From DATJFH01 sp035495815 (GTDB taxonomy: Bacteria; Acidobacteriota; Terriglobia; Bryobacterales; Bryobacteraceae), in NCBI GenBank assembly GCA_035495815.1, contig DATJFH010000251.1:1-5993 (forward strand): a DNA stretch of 5,993 nt. The letters are read 5' to 3'. Below, one piece after another: positions 1-5,993 of the stretch (its first letter is position 1; each line of letters begins with the position of its first letter). Made by a program: the position numbers and the translations under genes. The notes under the pieces were generated by a model that was given only the letters and a program-made list of their open reading frames with translations, ran no database searches and had not been told where the DNA came from.

Positions 1-248
1 AGGGGATCGCCGCCGGTCAGGATCAGCTGCGGCAGCGGCTCGCCGAATTCCGGAATCTGGCGCAGAAAGCTCACGCCTTCCTCCAACGTAAGCTCCATCG
101 GATGAGGATCGGGCGCGGCCTCCGCACGGCAGTGGCGGCAAGCCAGAGCGCAAGCCTGCGTCGTTTCCCAGTAAATATTGATGGGTGTGCGGGCGTAGTC
201 CCTGGGCGCATGGCGCAGGGGACCCGCGGGATGTAGACCGCCTGACAT
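1..248 (-). CDS. Radical SAM enzyme, N-terminal part (runs off left edge)
   Basis: Only the first 82 residues are in the window. The canonical radical SAM iron-sulfur motif CxxxCxxC is present as Cys33, Cys37 and Cys40 (CALACRHC), preceded by WETTQA. Residues 78-82 read TGGDP, the glycine-rich strand that contacts S-adenosylmethionine. The family uses a [4Fe-4S] cluster to cleave SAM into a 5'-deoxyadenosyl radical in the cytoplasm. The spacing, the HCRAEA stretch after the cluster and the early GGDP resemble radical SAM/SPASM proteins related to NirJ/AhbD and the family I recall as TIGR04053. The SPASM region would lie outside the window, so the substrate cannot be told. The ATG at 246-248 is the chosen start. 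GGAG lies only 2 bases before it, which is too close for an ideal ribosome site, so an in-frame GTG five or seven codons upstream is possible. It lies 211 bases after the preceding gene, with a hairpin between, so it is probably transcribed separately. Confidence 0.85.
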   Translation of the reverse strand, partial: MSGGLHPAGPLRHAPRDYARTPINIYWETTQACALACRHCRAEAAPDPHPMELTLEEGVSFLRQIPEFGEPLPQLILTGGDP

Positions 249-365
249 AACTCCAGCGTACACCGACACGCCCGGTGGAGATAGTCGGCATGGCCGCTCC
301 GACTCCGCGGCAGGCTTACTAGCGGAAAGATATCCGAGCTTGGAAGACCGGAAGGTGACAACAGA

Positions 366-394
366 TTTTTAGTCCGCTTACGCCAAAAACACAA
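366..394 (-). promoter_or_regulatory. Weak promoter candidate for the radical SAM gene
   Basis: On the minus strand a TTGTGT at 389-394 is followed after 17 bases by TAAAAA at 366-371, inside the only AT-richer part of this gap. Each hexamer matches the sigma-70 consensus poorly, at 3 and 4 of 6 positions. It would leave a leader of roughly 110 bases before the ATG at 248. Nothing else in the gap looks better. This is a guess from spacing and composition. Confidence 0.2.
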
Positions 395-425
395 AAGATC
401 CGCGTATAGGGCATTTCCACATTTT

Positions 426-449
426 GGGGCAGCCTTTTCAGGCTGCCCC
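426..449 (-). terminator. Perfect 9-bp GC hairpin after the small-gene pair
   Basis: GGGGCAGCC at 426-434 pairs perfectly with GGCTGCCCC at 441-449 across a 6-base loop. It starts 10 bases past the stop codon of the 460-837 gene, where a transcription terminator is expected. The classical U-tract is missing: on the minus strand the stem is followed by AAAATG. A run of eight C on the plus strand (446-453) overlaps one arm, so the stem can slide. It may act as a terminator, as a 3'-end stabiliser of the message, or both. The structure is certain as sequence; the role is inferred from position. Confidence 0.45.
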
Positions 450-459
450 CCCCAACAAA

Positions 460-837
460 CTACACAGAAAGCAACCGGTCGAAAAACGAGCGATACCGCT
501 GCAGCGCGATCCGCAGATCTTCGGTGGACACGTTGTCGCCTCGATCCCACTCGTGCTCCAGTTTTGACCGTTCATCGGCGAACACCTCCGCAAGCCGCTT
601 CATGGCCGACGCGACCAGTCCATCGGCTTCGGTGACCGCCTTTCTCGGCTCGTCGACGAAACCGGTTTGAATCCGTTCCCAGCGGGTTCGAAACTCCTGG
701 CATTCGTTGCCCGGGAACAGGGGTGTTGTGTTCGGTTCGCGAACCATAGCCGAGCCCCCCGGACCGCGCTCGGTTTCGCTGGGCGGACCGGCGATATCGG
801 CGGTGCTGAGTGCGTTCTCTTTCTTTTCGATAATCAT
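460..837 (-). CDS. Small soluble protein, shortened paralogue of the upstream membrane protein
   Basis: This 125-residue protein has no signal peptide or membrane segment. Residues 1-45 are polar and low in predicted structure, with many Glu, Gly and Pro. Residues 46-125 are a helical domain related to the upstream gene: both have FVDEPR followed by xAV (60-67 here), then TEDLR (105-109) and YRSxFxxLL (115-123). The distance from FVDEPR to TEDLR is 45 residues here against 65 upstream, so the middle of the domain is missing, including the GYP and DLSADHP region. The open frame reaches to base 969, but the real start is the ATG at 835-837. That ATG has a near-perfect Shine-Dalgarno sequence 7 bases before it and overlaps the upstream TGA as ATGA. 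Translation is therefore probably coupled and the two products made together. The function is unknown and I know no characterised homologue. The gene looks intact: both conserved ends and an in-frame stop are present. Confidence 0.82.
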   Translation of the reverse strand: MIIEKKENALSTADIAGPPSETERGPGGSAMVREPNTTPLFPGNECQEFRTRWERIQTGFVDEPRKAVTEADGLVASAMKRLAEVFADERSKLEHEWDRGDNVSTEDLRIALQRYRSFFDRLLSV

Positions 838-1394
838 CTTCTCACCTCCTCGGACTGGCTGATGCGGGCGCCGAGCAACTCCTCGAATAAAGACCGATAG
901 TTCGTCATCGCCTCCCGCAAATCTTCTGTGTTCGCGCGGCCGCGGTCGTGACGGGCCATGATGCCGCATGCAGCCCGGTAGTGCTGGACCACCACGGGAT
1001 GGTCCGCGGACAGATCCGCCGCGTTGACTTCGAATTCGTCGCTGACCGGGTAACCGCGGGCTTTCATCACCTGATTCACGAGCCGGTGGGCTTGTAATAC
1101 GGCTTCACGCGGCTCGTCCACAAAACGGGCCTGCGCCTGCCGCCAGGCTTCGGCGTAGTTCTCCCGATCTTCAGGCGGCAGTTCGTGAATGTGAAACCGC
1201 TTTGACCGGTCCAGACGCCGTTCCAGTTCGGATTCGGCCTTGCGCGGATCTCCATACTCCCGGACCGCATGCTCGTATTCCGGACCGAAGCGGCCGCGCA
1301 GCCTTCCGGTTCGCTGCTTCCGGTAATACCAGAAGGCCGCGCCGGCGATGGCGAGGATCGCCACCACCAGGATTATGATTGCCGGATTATTCAT
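834..1394 (-). CDS. Membrane-anchored small protein of an uncharacterised family
   Basis: This 186-residue protein starts with one hydrophobic helix (about residues 5-24) followed by the basic YYRKQR and RLRGR stretch. By the positive-inside rule this suggests an N-terminal anchor with the rest in the cytoplasm. Residues 30-80 are charged and helical (RFGPEYEHAVREYGD, then a Glu/Arg-rich segment and a LPPEDREN turn). The C-terminal domain (about 80-175) carries W84, FVDEPR (91-96), GYP (114-116), DLSADHP (127-133), TEDLR (156-160) and YRSLFEELL (166-174). I recall proteins with this layout in Acidobacteria and Actinobacteria, annotated only as hypothetical; no catalytic motif is visible. GGGAG lies about 10 bases before the ATG, which supports the start. 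The stop overlaps the start of its shorter paralogue by 4 bases, so the two form an operon. The shared domain suggests they may bind each other or the same partner, one at the membrane and one in solution; this is inference. Confidence 0.85.
   Translation of the reverse strand: MNNPAIIILVVAILAIAGAAFWYYRKQRTGRLRGRFGPEYEHAVREYGDPRKAESELERRLDRSKRFHIHELPPEDRENYAEAWRQAQARFVDEPREAVLQAHRLVNQVMKARGYPVSDEFEVNAADLSADHPVVVQHYRAACGIMARHDRGRANTEDLREAMTNYRSLFEELLGARISQSEEVRR
841..850 (-). promoter_or_regulatory. Strong Shine-Dalgarno site that fixes the start at 837
   Basis: The minus strand reads AGGAGGTGAG here, nearly fully complementary to the 3' end of 16S rRNA, with AGGAGG ending 7 bases before the ATG at 837. 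It lies inside the last codons of the upstream gene. This excludes the longer reading from 969 and supports coupled translation of the pair. Confidence 0.85.
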
Positions 1395-1466
1395 GTGCTG
1401 TTTTCTCCCATACGAGATAGAGCAGTTTCCGTACCACGCCTGGACGGGGCGAAACCGGGAATGTGT

Positions 1467-1488
1467 GGTCTTATTGTGACTGAAGACC
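1467..1488 (-). other. Weak inverted repeat after the Oar-like gene
   Basis: GGTCTT at 1467-1472 pairs with AAGACC at 1483-1488 around a 10-base loop, 23 bases past the stop of the Oar-like gene. The stem is short and has no U-tract, so a terminator role is doubtful. No other convincing signal was seen in the 116-base gap 1395-1510, including no clear promoter for the small-gene pair. That pair may be read through from the Oar-like gene or use a promoter that is not of the sigma-70 type. Confidence 0.2.
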
Positions 1489-1510
1489 GGAAATATTTAC
1501 CGGCAGCCGC

Positions 1511-4500
1511 CTACCACAGCAGCTTCAGGCCGAACTGGATCACGCGAGGTGAGTTCGCCTGGCTGTTGATGGCCCCGAACAGCACGTTGCCATAGCCCCC
1601 GTTAGGCTGGCCGAACTGCGGCGTGTTGGAGATGTTGAAAAACTCCGTCCGAAACTGAAGGCTGAGGGACTCCCTGATCCGGAAATACCGGTGCGCGGAG
1701 AAGTCGAAGTTGGTGATGCCGGGCTCGCGAACGTCCGGCAGCAGACGGCCCGTCGTGCCGAAAGTAAACGGCTCCGGTTGGGAGAAAACCGAGGTATTGA
1801 ACCAGCGGTTCAGGGAGCGCTCGTCCGGAGGAAGATAGGCGCTTTGCCCATTGTTGTTCGGGCGCGACCCGCCCCCGAAAGAATTGGTATTGTTGGGCGC
1901 GCTCAGGGCCAGCGGACGCCCCGTTTGCAGCGTGGTGACGCCCGTGAGGGTCCATCCTCCCGCCAGCGCGGAAGCCAGCCGGTTTCCGCTCAACAGCGGC
2001 TTGCCGGTTCCGAAGGGCAAGTCGTAAATGTAGCTGACGACAAAGCGCTGGGATACATCCTGCGGCGCCACCGACCGCTCCAGCCGCCGGTTGTTCGGAT
2101 TCTGCGCTCCGACCGAGACTTCGCCCGGGATCCAGGACCCTGACTTCAGCCCATCCGTGTCGGAAATCAGCTTGGCGTTAGTATAGGCGGCCAGCAGACT
2201 CAGGCCTTTCGAGAAGCGCCTCTCGACGCGTAGTTGGAACGAATGATAGCTGGACGCGCCGGCGGAATTCTGCGGGAAGTTCACGCCGGTGAATTGAGGA
2301 TATGGGCGCAGAAGTTGTCCTCTGGTGACGGTCGGACGGCTCAGCGTGCCGGTGGAAACCACGGGAGCGAAGGGATTGGGAACCAGGTCCAGGAGGCTTT
2401 GCTTTAGCGAAAGATACTGATCGGGAAGCGAGTTCAACTGGAACGTGGCGGGAATTTTGACGCCCCTGCTGCCGACATAGCCGGCTTCAACCTGTACTTG
2501 ACCCGGAAGCTCCCGCTGGATGTTGAAGCTCCATTGCTGCATGTAGCCGACGCGCACCCATCGGGGATCGCCGCGCACACTCTGGCCGAGCAGCGTCCGC
2601 ATGCCGAGCGAGCTGCCGGTGGGTTGTTGCAGTCCGTCGGCGAAGGTGTTCGAGAGAAGAGTGAAGGGAGTCAGGCCGCCGTCGGCGGAGCCGATGGCTG
2701 TAGTCGCGACCGAGAATCCTTCCTGGCCGCCGCCGTATCCGTTGTCTGACGTCCCGCCGGGAAGGTACATCAGTCCGTAGCCGCCGCGGATAGCGGTCTT
2801 GCTGAACGGCTGGTAGGCGAACCCGAAGCGCGGGCCGAAGTTGTTTCGGTCCGGATCGTTCCAGCCGCGCGGATTTCCGTCCACTCCCACGAATTTCAGC
2901 CCGCCTCGCAGGGCGGGCAAGCCGACCTCGCTGCCGGCTGGATTGACGGCTTCAAAATCGAAGAAGCTCAACCGGTTGAAGCGCTCTGTCCGCGGCGTCT
3001 CGTAGTCGTACCGCAAGCCGGCGTTCAACGTCAGGCGCGAGTTGATCTTGATGTCGTCCTGGAAATAGCCGGCCGAGTAAACGTGCTGATAACTGATGGA
3101 TGCCCGGAGAGACGCGGTTGCCGCGGATGTGGCGCCGGTCAGCATGGAGGCGTAGCCGTCGCCCGCGGTCAGGGAACTTCGCAGGGGATCCGGACCCTGA
3201 GTGAACGCGCTGGCGAAGGTGTAAGTGCCCACGGGACTGGAGGCATTGAAGGTGTTGTGGCGAAGAGTGCGGAAGTCCGCTCCGATTTTCATCGTGTGAC
3301 GGCCGCGGATCAGCGTGAGCTGCGGCGTCAGGGAGTACGTGTCGGCTCCCAGAATGAACTTGTCGTTCGCCACCGAGCCCACGCCCGAGTAGCCGCCGAT
3401 GGAGAATGTGGGGAAATACAGCTCCTGCGCCTGCTGGGCCAGCGCTCTCGGAAAACCGAGCTCGGTCGGATCAAAGCCGGCCGATCTCGGACGCCGGTCG
3501 AAACCGTTGCGGGCAAAGCCGGCGCGCACGTCGAGCAGCGTGGCCGCGCCGAAGTTGTGCGTGTCGCCCACCGTGGCATGCCAATCCGGCTGCGCCGAGT
3601 AGCTGTAGGTGCCCGGCTCCCCGGCGATGTTGCCGTAGAAGTTCGGCGCCTTGTCCTCCTGTTTGTCATAGCTCAGACGCACGAACATGCGGTTCGTGGC
3701 GCTGAAATTGTGGTCGCCGCGCCACTGCCACATGTCGAGATTGTTGCCCTGGCTGGCGTTGGCGATGTAGTTCCTTGCCACCGTCGGCGTCTGCTGGTTC
3801 GGCAGGGGGATGTACTTGGAGGCGTTCACCGCCACTTTGTCCCGCATCGAAGCCGGAATGATATTTCCGGGGAAGGCGTCCCGGACATAGCCGCCGCCCT
3901 GCTGGCGCGTGCTGAAAGGGTTATAGATGAGGATAGGCTGTCCGCCGGCCGTTCGCAGATCGTTGAAGTCCCCGTTGCGCATGGCCTCGGTCGGAACCGT
4001 TCCGTTAAAGAAGCGCGAGCGCCGGACCTTGACACCCTCATACGAGACAAAGAAGAACGTGCGGTTCCGCCCGTCATAGACCTTCGGCAGGTACACCGGG
4101 CCTCCCGCCGTCAGACCATATTGGTTATAAACGAAGGGCTGTCGTCCGATGCCGGCCCGGTTGTTGAAGAAGTCGCCCGCGTCGAGCACCTTGTTGCGAA
4201 GGAACTCGTACGCCGTGCCGCGGAACTGGTTGGAGCCGGACTTGGTGACGATGTTGATGATGCCGCCGCCGCTGCGTCCGTATTCAGCCGAGTAATTGCT
4301 CGTCTGAACCTTGAATTCTTCGATGGCGTCAACGGAGGGCGTCATCGCAAGCTGCCCATGGCCGGCGACTGTGTTCGAGGTCCCATCGAGGAGGATGTCG
4401 TTCTGAAAGCTGGCGCCGCCGTTGGCGGTAAAATTCCCCTGGTTGACCTGCTCCTGGAAGACCCGCGCCGTGAAGAATCCACCGCCCGGCTGCACTCCTG

Positions 4501-4981
4501 GCGCCAGCGCAGCCAGTGAGAACGGGTTGCGGCCGTTCAGAGGGAGGTTCACGATCTTCGAGTTGTCGATCACCGCTCCCTGCGAAGCCTGCTCGGTCTG
4601 GAGCAAAGGTGTTTCGGCCGTGACGCTCAGCATTTCGGCCAGAGAGCCGATTTCGAGCGAGAAGTCCAGCGTAACTTTGTCACTGACGTGCAGCCGCAGT
4701 CCCTTTCGCTCGACTGACCGGAAGCCCGACTTCCGTACGGTCATCTCGTAGAGCCCGGGCGGCAGCAGCGGGACGGTGTAGTATCCCAGCTCGTTCGAGC
4801 GCACTTTGCGCGAAAAGCCGGTTGCCTCATTGGTGGCTGCTATCTGCGCGTTGGGTACGACGGCGCCGGTGGCGTCGCGGATCGTCCCGGTCAATTCCGC
4901 CGTGGGCGCTTGCCCGGGAAGTACGCCGCAGGAAAACAGCAAAACCAGAAGACCCGGCGAGAGGGAGGCGATTTTGGCCAT
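1511..4981 (-). CDS. Oar-like TonB-dependent outer-membrane protein with carboxypeptidase-regulatory-like domain
   Basis: This is a complete 1156-residue outer-membrane protein of a size usual for the family. Residues 1 to about 25-28 form a signal peptide with a hydrophobic core LLVLLF; Cys18 follows in LFSC, a poor lipobox. Residues about 28-110 are a carboxypeptidase-regulatory-like beta-sandwich (GTIRDATGAVVPNA, then NELGYYTVPLLPPGLY). A plug domain follows (about 115-250) with LPLNGRNPF, ILLDGTSN, VDAIEEFKVQTSNYSAEYGR and GGGIINIVTKSG. The remaining 900 residues are rich in alternating aromatic strands typical of a 22-stranded barrel and end in LKLLW. The terminal aromatic residue fits recognition by the Bam machinery. 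Such proteins import large substrates, or are proposed to, across the outer membrane using TonB energy. In Acidobacteria they are numerous and their substrates are mostly unknown. No SusD-like partner, enzyme or TonB gene is nearby, so no substrate can be proposed. AAAAGGA about 8 bases upstream supports the ATG at 4981, and a clear promoter precedes it. Confidence 0.95.
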   Translation of the reverse strand: MAKIASLSPGLLVLLFSCGVLPGQAPTAELTGTIRDATGAVVPNAQIAATNEATGFSRKVRSNELGYYTVPLLPPGLYEMTVRKSGFRSVERKGLRLHVSDKVTLDFSLEIGSLAEMLSVTAETPLLQTEQASQGAVIDNSKIVNLPLNGRNPFSLAALAPGVQPGGGFFTARVFQEQVNQGNFTANGGASFQNDILLDGTSNTVAGHGQLAMTPSVDAIEEFKVQTSNYSAEYGRSGGGIINIVTKSGSNQFRGTAYEFLRNKVLDAGDFFNNRAGIGRQPFVYNQYGLTAGGPVYLPKVYDGRNRTFFFVSYEGVKVRRSRFFNGTVPTEAMRNGDFNDLRTAGGQPILIYNPFSTRQQGGGYVRDAFPGNIIPASMRDKVAVNASKYIPLPNQQTPTVARNYIANASQGNNLDMWQWRGDHNFSATNRMFVRLSYDKQEDKAPNFYGNIAGEPGTYSYSAQPDWHATVGDTHNFGAATLLDVRAGFARNGFDRRPRSAGFDPTELGFPRALAQQAQELYFPTFSIGGYSGVGSVANDKFILGADTYSLTPQLTLIRGRHTMKIGADFRTLRHNTFNASSPVGTYTFASAFTQGPDPLRSSLTAGDGYASMLTGATSAATASLRASISYQHVYSAGYFQDDIKINSRLTLNAGLRYDYETPRTERFNRLSFFDFEAVNPAGSEVGLPALRGGLKFVGVDGNPRGWNDPDRNNFGPRFGFAYQPFSKTAIRGGYGLMYLPGGTSDNGYGGGQEGFSVATTAIGSADGGLTPFTLLSNTFADGLQQPTGSSLGMRTLLGQSVRGDPRWVRVGYMQQWSFNIQRELPGQVQVEAGYVGSRGVKIPATFQLNSLPDQYLSLKQSLLDLVPNPFAPVVSTGTLSRPTVTRGQLLRPYPQFTGVNFPQNSAGASSYHSFQLRVERRFSKGLSLLAAYTNAKLISDTDGLKSGSWIPGEVSVGAQNPNNRRLERSVAPQDVSQRFVVSYIYDLPFGTGKPLLSGNRLASALAGGWTLTGVTTLQTGRPLALSAPNNTNSFGGGSRPNNNGQSAYLPPDERSLNRWFNTSVFSQPEPFTFGTTGRLLPDVREPGITNFDFSAHRYFRIRESLSLQFRTEFFNISNTPQFGQPNGGYGNVLFGAINSQANSPRVIQFGLKLLW

Positions 4982-4989
4982 GGAGAATT

Positions 4990-4996
4990 TCCTTTT
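4990..4996 (-). promoter_or_regulatory. Ribosome binding site of the Oar-like gene
   Basis: The minus strand reads AAAAGGA, which leaves 8 bases before the ATG at 4981. It supports this start over any internal Met and places the signal peptide directly at the N-terminus. Confidence 0.65.
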
Positions 4997-5029
4997 GGAG
5001 CCTGGCGGTTGAAGTCGTCGACGACACCG

Positions 5030-5059
5030 GTAATATCACGAAGCCCAAACTTGTGTCAA
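5030..5059 (-). promoter_or_regulatory. Sigma-70-type promoter of the Oar-like gene
   Basis: On the minus strand a perfect -35 box TTGACA lies at 5054-5059. After an 18-base spacer comes TATTAC at 5030-5035, preceded by TG one base away, which gives an extended -10. Reading one or two bases earlier gives ATATTA or GATATT with 17 or 16 bases of spacing, so the exact -10 is uncertain. Transcription would begin near 5022-5024 and leave a leader of about 42 bases. The promoter shows that the Oar-like gene can be transcribed separately from the vWA gene, which ends 181 bases upstream. Confidence 0.7.
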
Positions 5060-5062
5060 CGG

Positions 5063-5076
5063 GCGCCCACGGGCGC
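5063..5076. promoter_or_regulatory. GC palindrome next to the -35 box, possible operator
   Basis: GCGCCC at 5063-5068 and GGGCGC at 5071-5076 form a perfect inverted repeat with a 2-base centre, three bases upstream of the TTGACA. The same stretch also holds ACGGGCGC twice at a 10-base period (5059-5066 and 5069-5076), which is one helical turn. The position suits an activator or repressor site. GC-rich palindromes are not rare in such genomes, so the role is conjecture. Confidence 0.3.
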
Positions 5077-5162
5077 TGCGCCGATACCAGACGGGGGCTC
5101 CGGCACAGGAGTGCAATCGAACGGCGCTCACACGGCCCCGCGGAGGCAAGACGAGTTCAAAT

Positions 5163-5993
5163 CTAGTGGATCGTTCGGGTCTTGCGGTTCATGTAATCCA
5201 TCAGCAGATACTGACCGAGATTCTGCGGGGTGGCGAAGTACGCTTTGCCGCGGCACATCTCGGTGACCTTCTGAATGAAATTGACCAGGCCGTAGTCGCT
5301 GGCCAGCATGAAGGTGTTGATCAGGATGCCCTGCTTCTTGCAGCGGTTCACTTCTTCCAGCGTGCGGCTGATCACCAGCGGATCGAGCCCGAACGCATTG
5401 CGGTACATGCGGCCATCGTCCAATGTGAGCGCCGACGGCTTCCCGTCGGTAATCATGACGATCTGCCGCATGTCCTTCTTCTCCTGCATCAGGATCCGCT
5501 GGGCGAGAATCAGGCCGTCGCGCGTATTGGTATAGTACGGCCCGACCTGTACGCGGGCCAGCTTGCCGATGGCGAGTTCCTCCGCCGAATCGTGAAACAG
5601 GACGCAGCGCAGGCTGTCGCCGGGGTACTGCGTCCGAATCAGATGCGCCAGCGCCAGCGCGACTTTTTTTGCCGGCGTGAAGCGGTCTTCGCCGTAAAGA
5701 ATCATGCTGTGGCTGCAATCGAGCATCAGGACCGTCGCACAGGAGCTCTGGTATTCGCACTGATGCACGTGCAGATCGGAGTAATCCATGTCGAGCGGGA
5801 CCTTGGCGCCCTCGCGGCGGATGGCGGAGAAGAGCGTCTCGCTGACGTCGAGGTTCAGCATGTCGCCGAATTCGTATGGTTTGGAAGAGCCGGACGTTTC
5901 GATGCCGGTGGCAAGATCGCGCGTGTCATGCCGGCCGAAGCTCGATTTGCCTAGAGAGCCCAGCAGGTCCTTCAGAGTCTTGAAGCCGAGGAA
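5163..5993 (-). CDS. vWA-domain protein, C-terminal part (runs off right edge)
   Basis: The last 276 residues of a longer protein are present, with an open frame to the right edge. The Met at base 5861 is internal: the 44 codons before it are open and coding-like (GFKTLKDLLGSLG, then KPYEFGD). The vWA domain occupies about fragment residues 85-255. Its metal-ion-dependent adhesion site is visible: DCSHS (92-96) is the DxSxS motif, Thr155/Thr157 in YYTNT follow, and ITDGKP (181-186) supplies the Asp. It ends with a strand/helix pattern (INTFML, then GKAYFATPQNLGQYLLMDY). The form resembles stand-alone bacterial vWA proteins whose Mg-binding domain works with a MoxR-type AAA+ ATPase in complex assembly. 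That partner is often adjacent but would lie beyond the window. There is no signal peptide in the visible part and a cytoplasmic location is likely. Three Cys and three His fall within 23 residues around the first motif, which is unusual. Confidence 0.88.
   Translation of the reverse strand, partial: FLGFKTLKDLLGSLGKSSFGRHDTRDLATGIETSGSSKPYEFGDMLNLDVSETLFSAIRREGAKVPLDMDYSDLHVHQCEYQSSCATVLMLDCSHSMILYGEDRFTPAKKVALALAHLIRTQYPGDSLRCVLFHDSAEELAIGKLARVQVGPYYTNTRDGLILAQRILMQEKKDMRQIVMITDGKPSALTLDDGRMYRNAFGLDPLVISRTLEEVNRCKKQGILINTFMLASDYGLVNFIQKVTEMCRGKAYFATPQNLGQYLLMDYMNRKTRTIH

Noticed and set aside
71..550. Minus-strand open frame of 159 codons
   Set aside because: It overlaps the radical SAM N-terminus and the end of the short paralogue in another frame. 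Its product is Arg/Pro-rich and has no motifs.
838..969. N-terminal extension of the short paralogue by 44 codons
   Set aside because: This stretch codes for the end of the upstream gene in another frame, and the excellent Shine-Dalgarno site points to the ATG at 837.
343..1492. GAAGACCGGAA found in two intergenic gaps (343-353 and 1482-1492)
   Set aside because: An 11-base match is expected by chance a few times in about 6 kb. The copies have no shared position relative to the gene starts.
3083..4519. Long plus-strand open frame of 478 codons
   Set aside because: It lies wholly antisense to the intact Oar-like gene. Its product is Arg/Val/Ala-rich without recognisable domains, as expected from the mirror of a GC-rich coding frame.
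5103..5114. Small hairpin GCAC-AGGA-GTGC after the vWA gene
   Set aside because: The stem is only 4 bp with no U-tract, too weak to call a terminator.
5166..5954. Plus-strand open frame of 262 codons
   Set aside because: It is antisense to the vWA gene, whose own frame has clear motifs. The mirror product has no domain and no supporting ribosome site.

Overview
The window looks like chromosomal DNA of a GC-rich soil bacterium. It is most likely an Acidobacteriota member of the Solibacter/Bryobacter type. The main reason is a 1156-residue Oar-like TonB-dependent outer-membrane protein with an N-terminal carboxypeptidase-regulatory-like domain, a family strongly expanded in that group. This placement rests on recalled family knowledge, not on a search.

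All five supported genes lie on the minus strand, so transcription runs from high to low coordinates. Upstream to downstream they are: (1) the C-terminal 276 residues of a von Willebrand factor A (vWA) protein that runs off the right edge (5163-5993); (2) the complete Oar-like protein (1511-4981), preceded by a good sigma-70-type promoter and a GC palindrome; (3) a small membrane-anchored protein of an uncharacterised family (834-1394); (4) a soluble paralogue of gene 3 (460-837), whose start overlaps the stop of gene 3 by 4 bases; (5) the N-terminal 82 residues of a radical SAM enzyme that runs off the left edge (1-248).

The gaps hold regulatory-type sequence only. The 181-base gap at 4982-5162 carries the promoter and palindrome of the Oar-like gene. 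The 116-base gap at 1395-1510 has a weak hairpin and no convincing promoter. The 211-base gap at 249-459 has a perfect 9-bp GC hairpin just after gene 4 and only a weak promoter candidate for gene 5.

No tRNA, rRNA, CRISPR array, insertion sequence or phage gene was seen. Genes 3 and 4 are clearly one functional unit. The other genes look like separate transcription units that share a strand, and nothing shows that all five act together. The most unusual element is the tandem membrane/soluble paralogue pair, in which the second copy keeps both end motifs of the shared domain but has lost about 20 residues from its middle.
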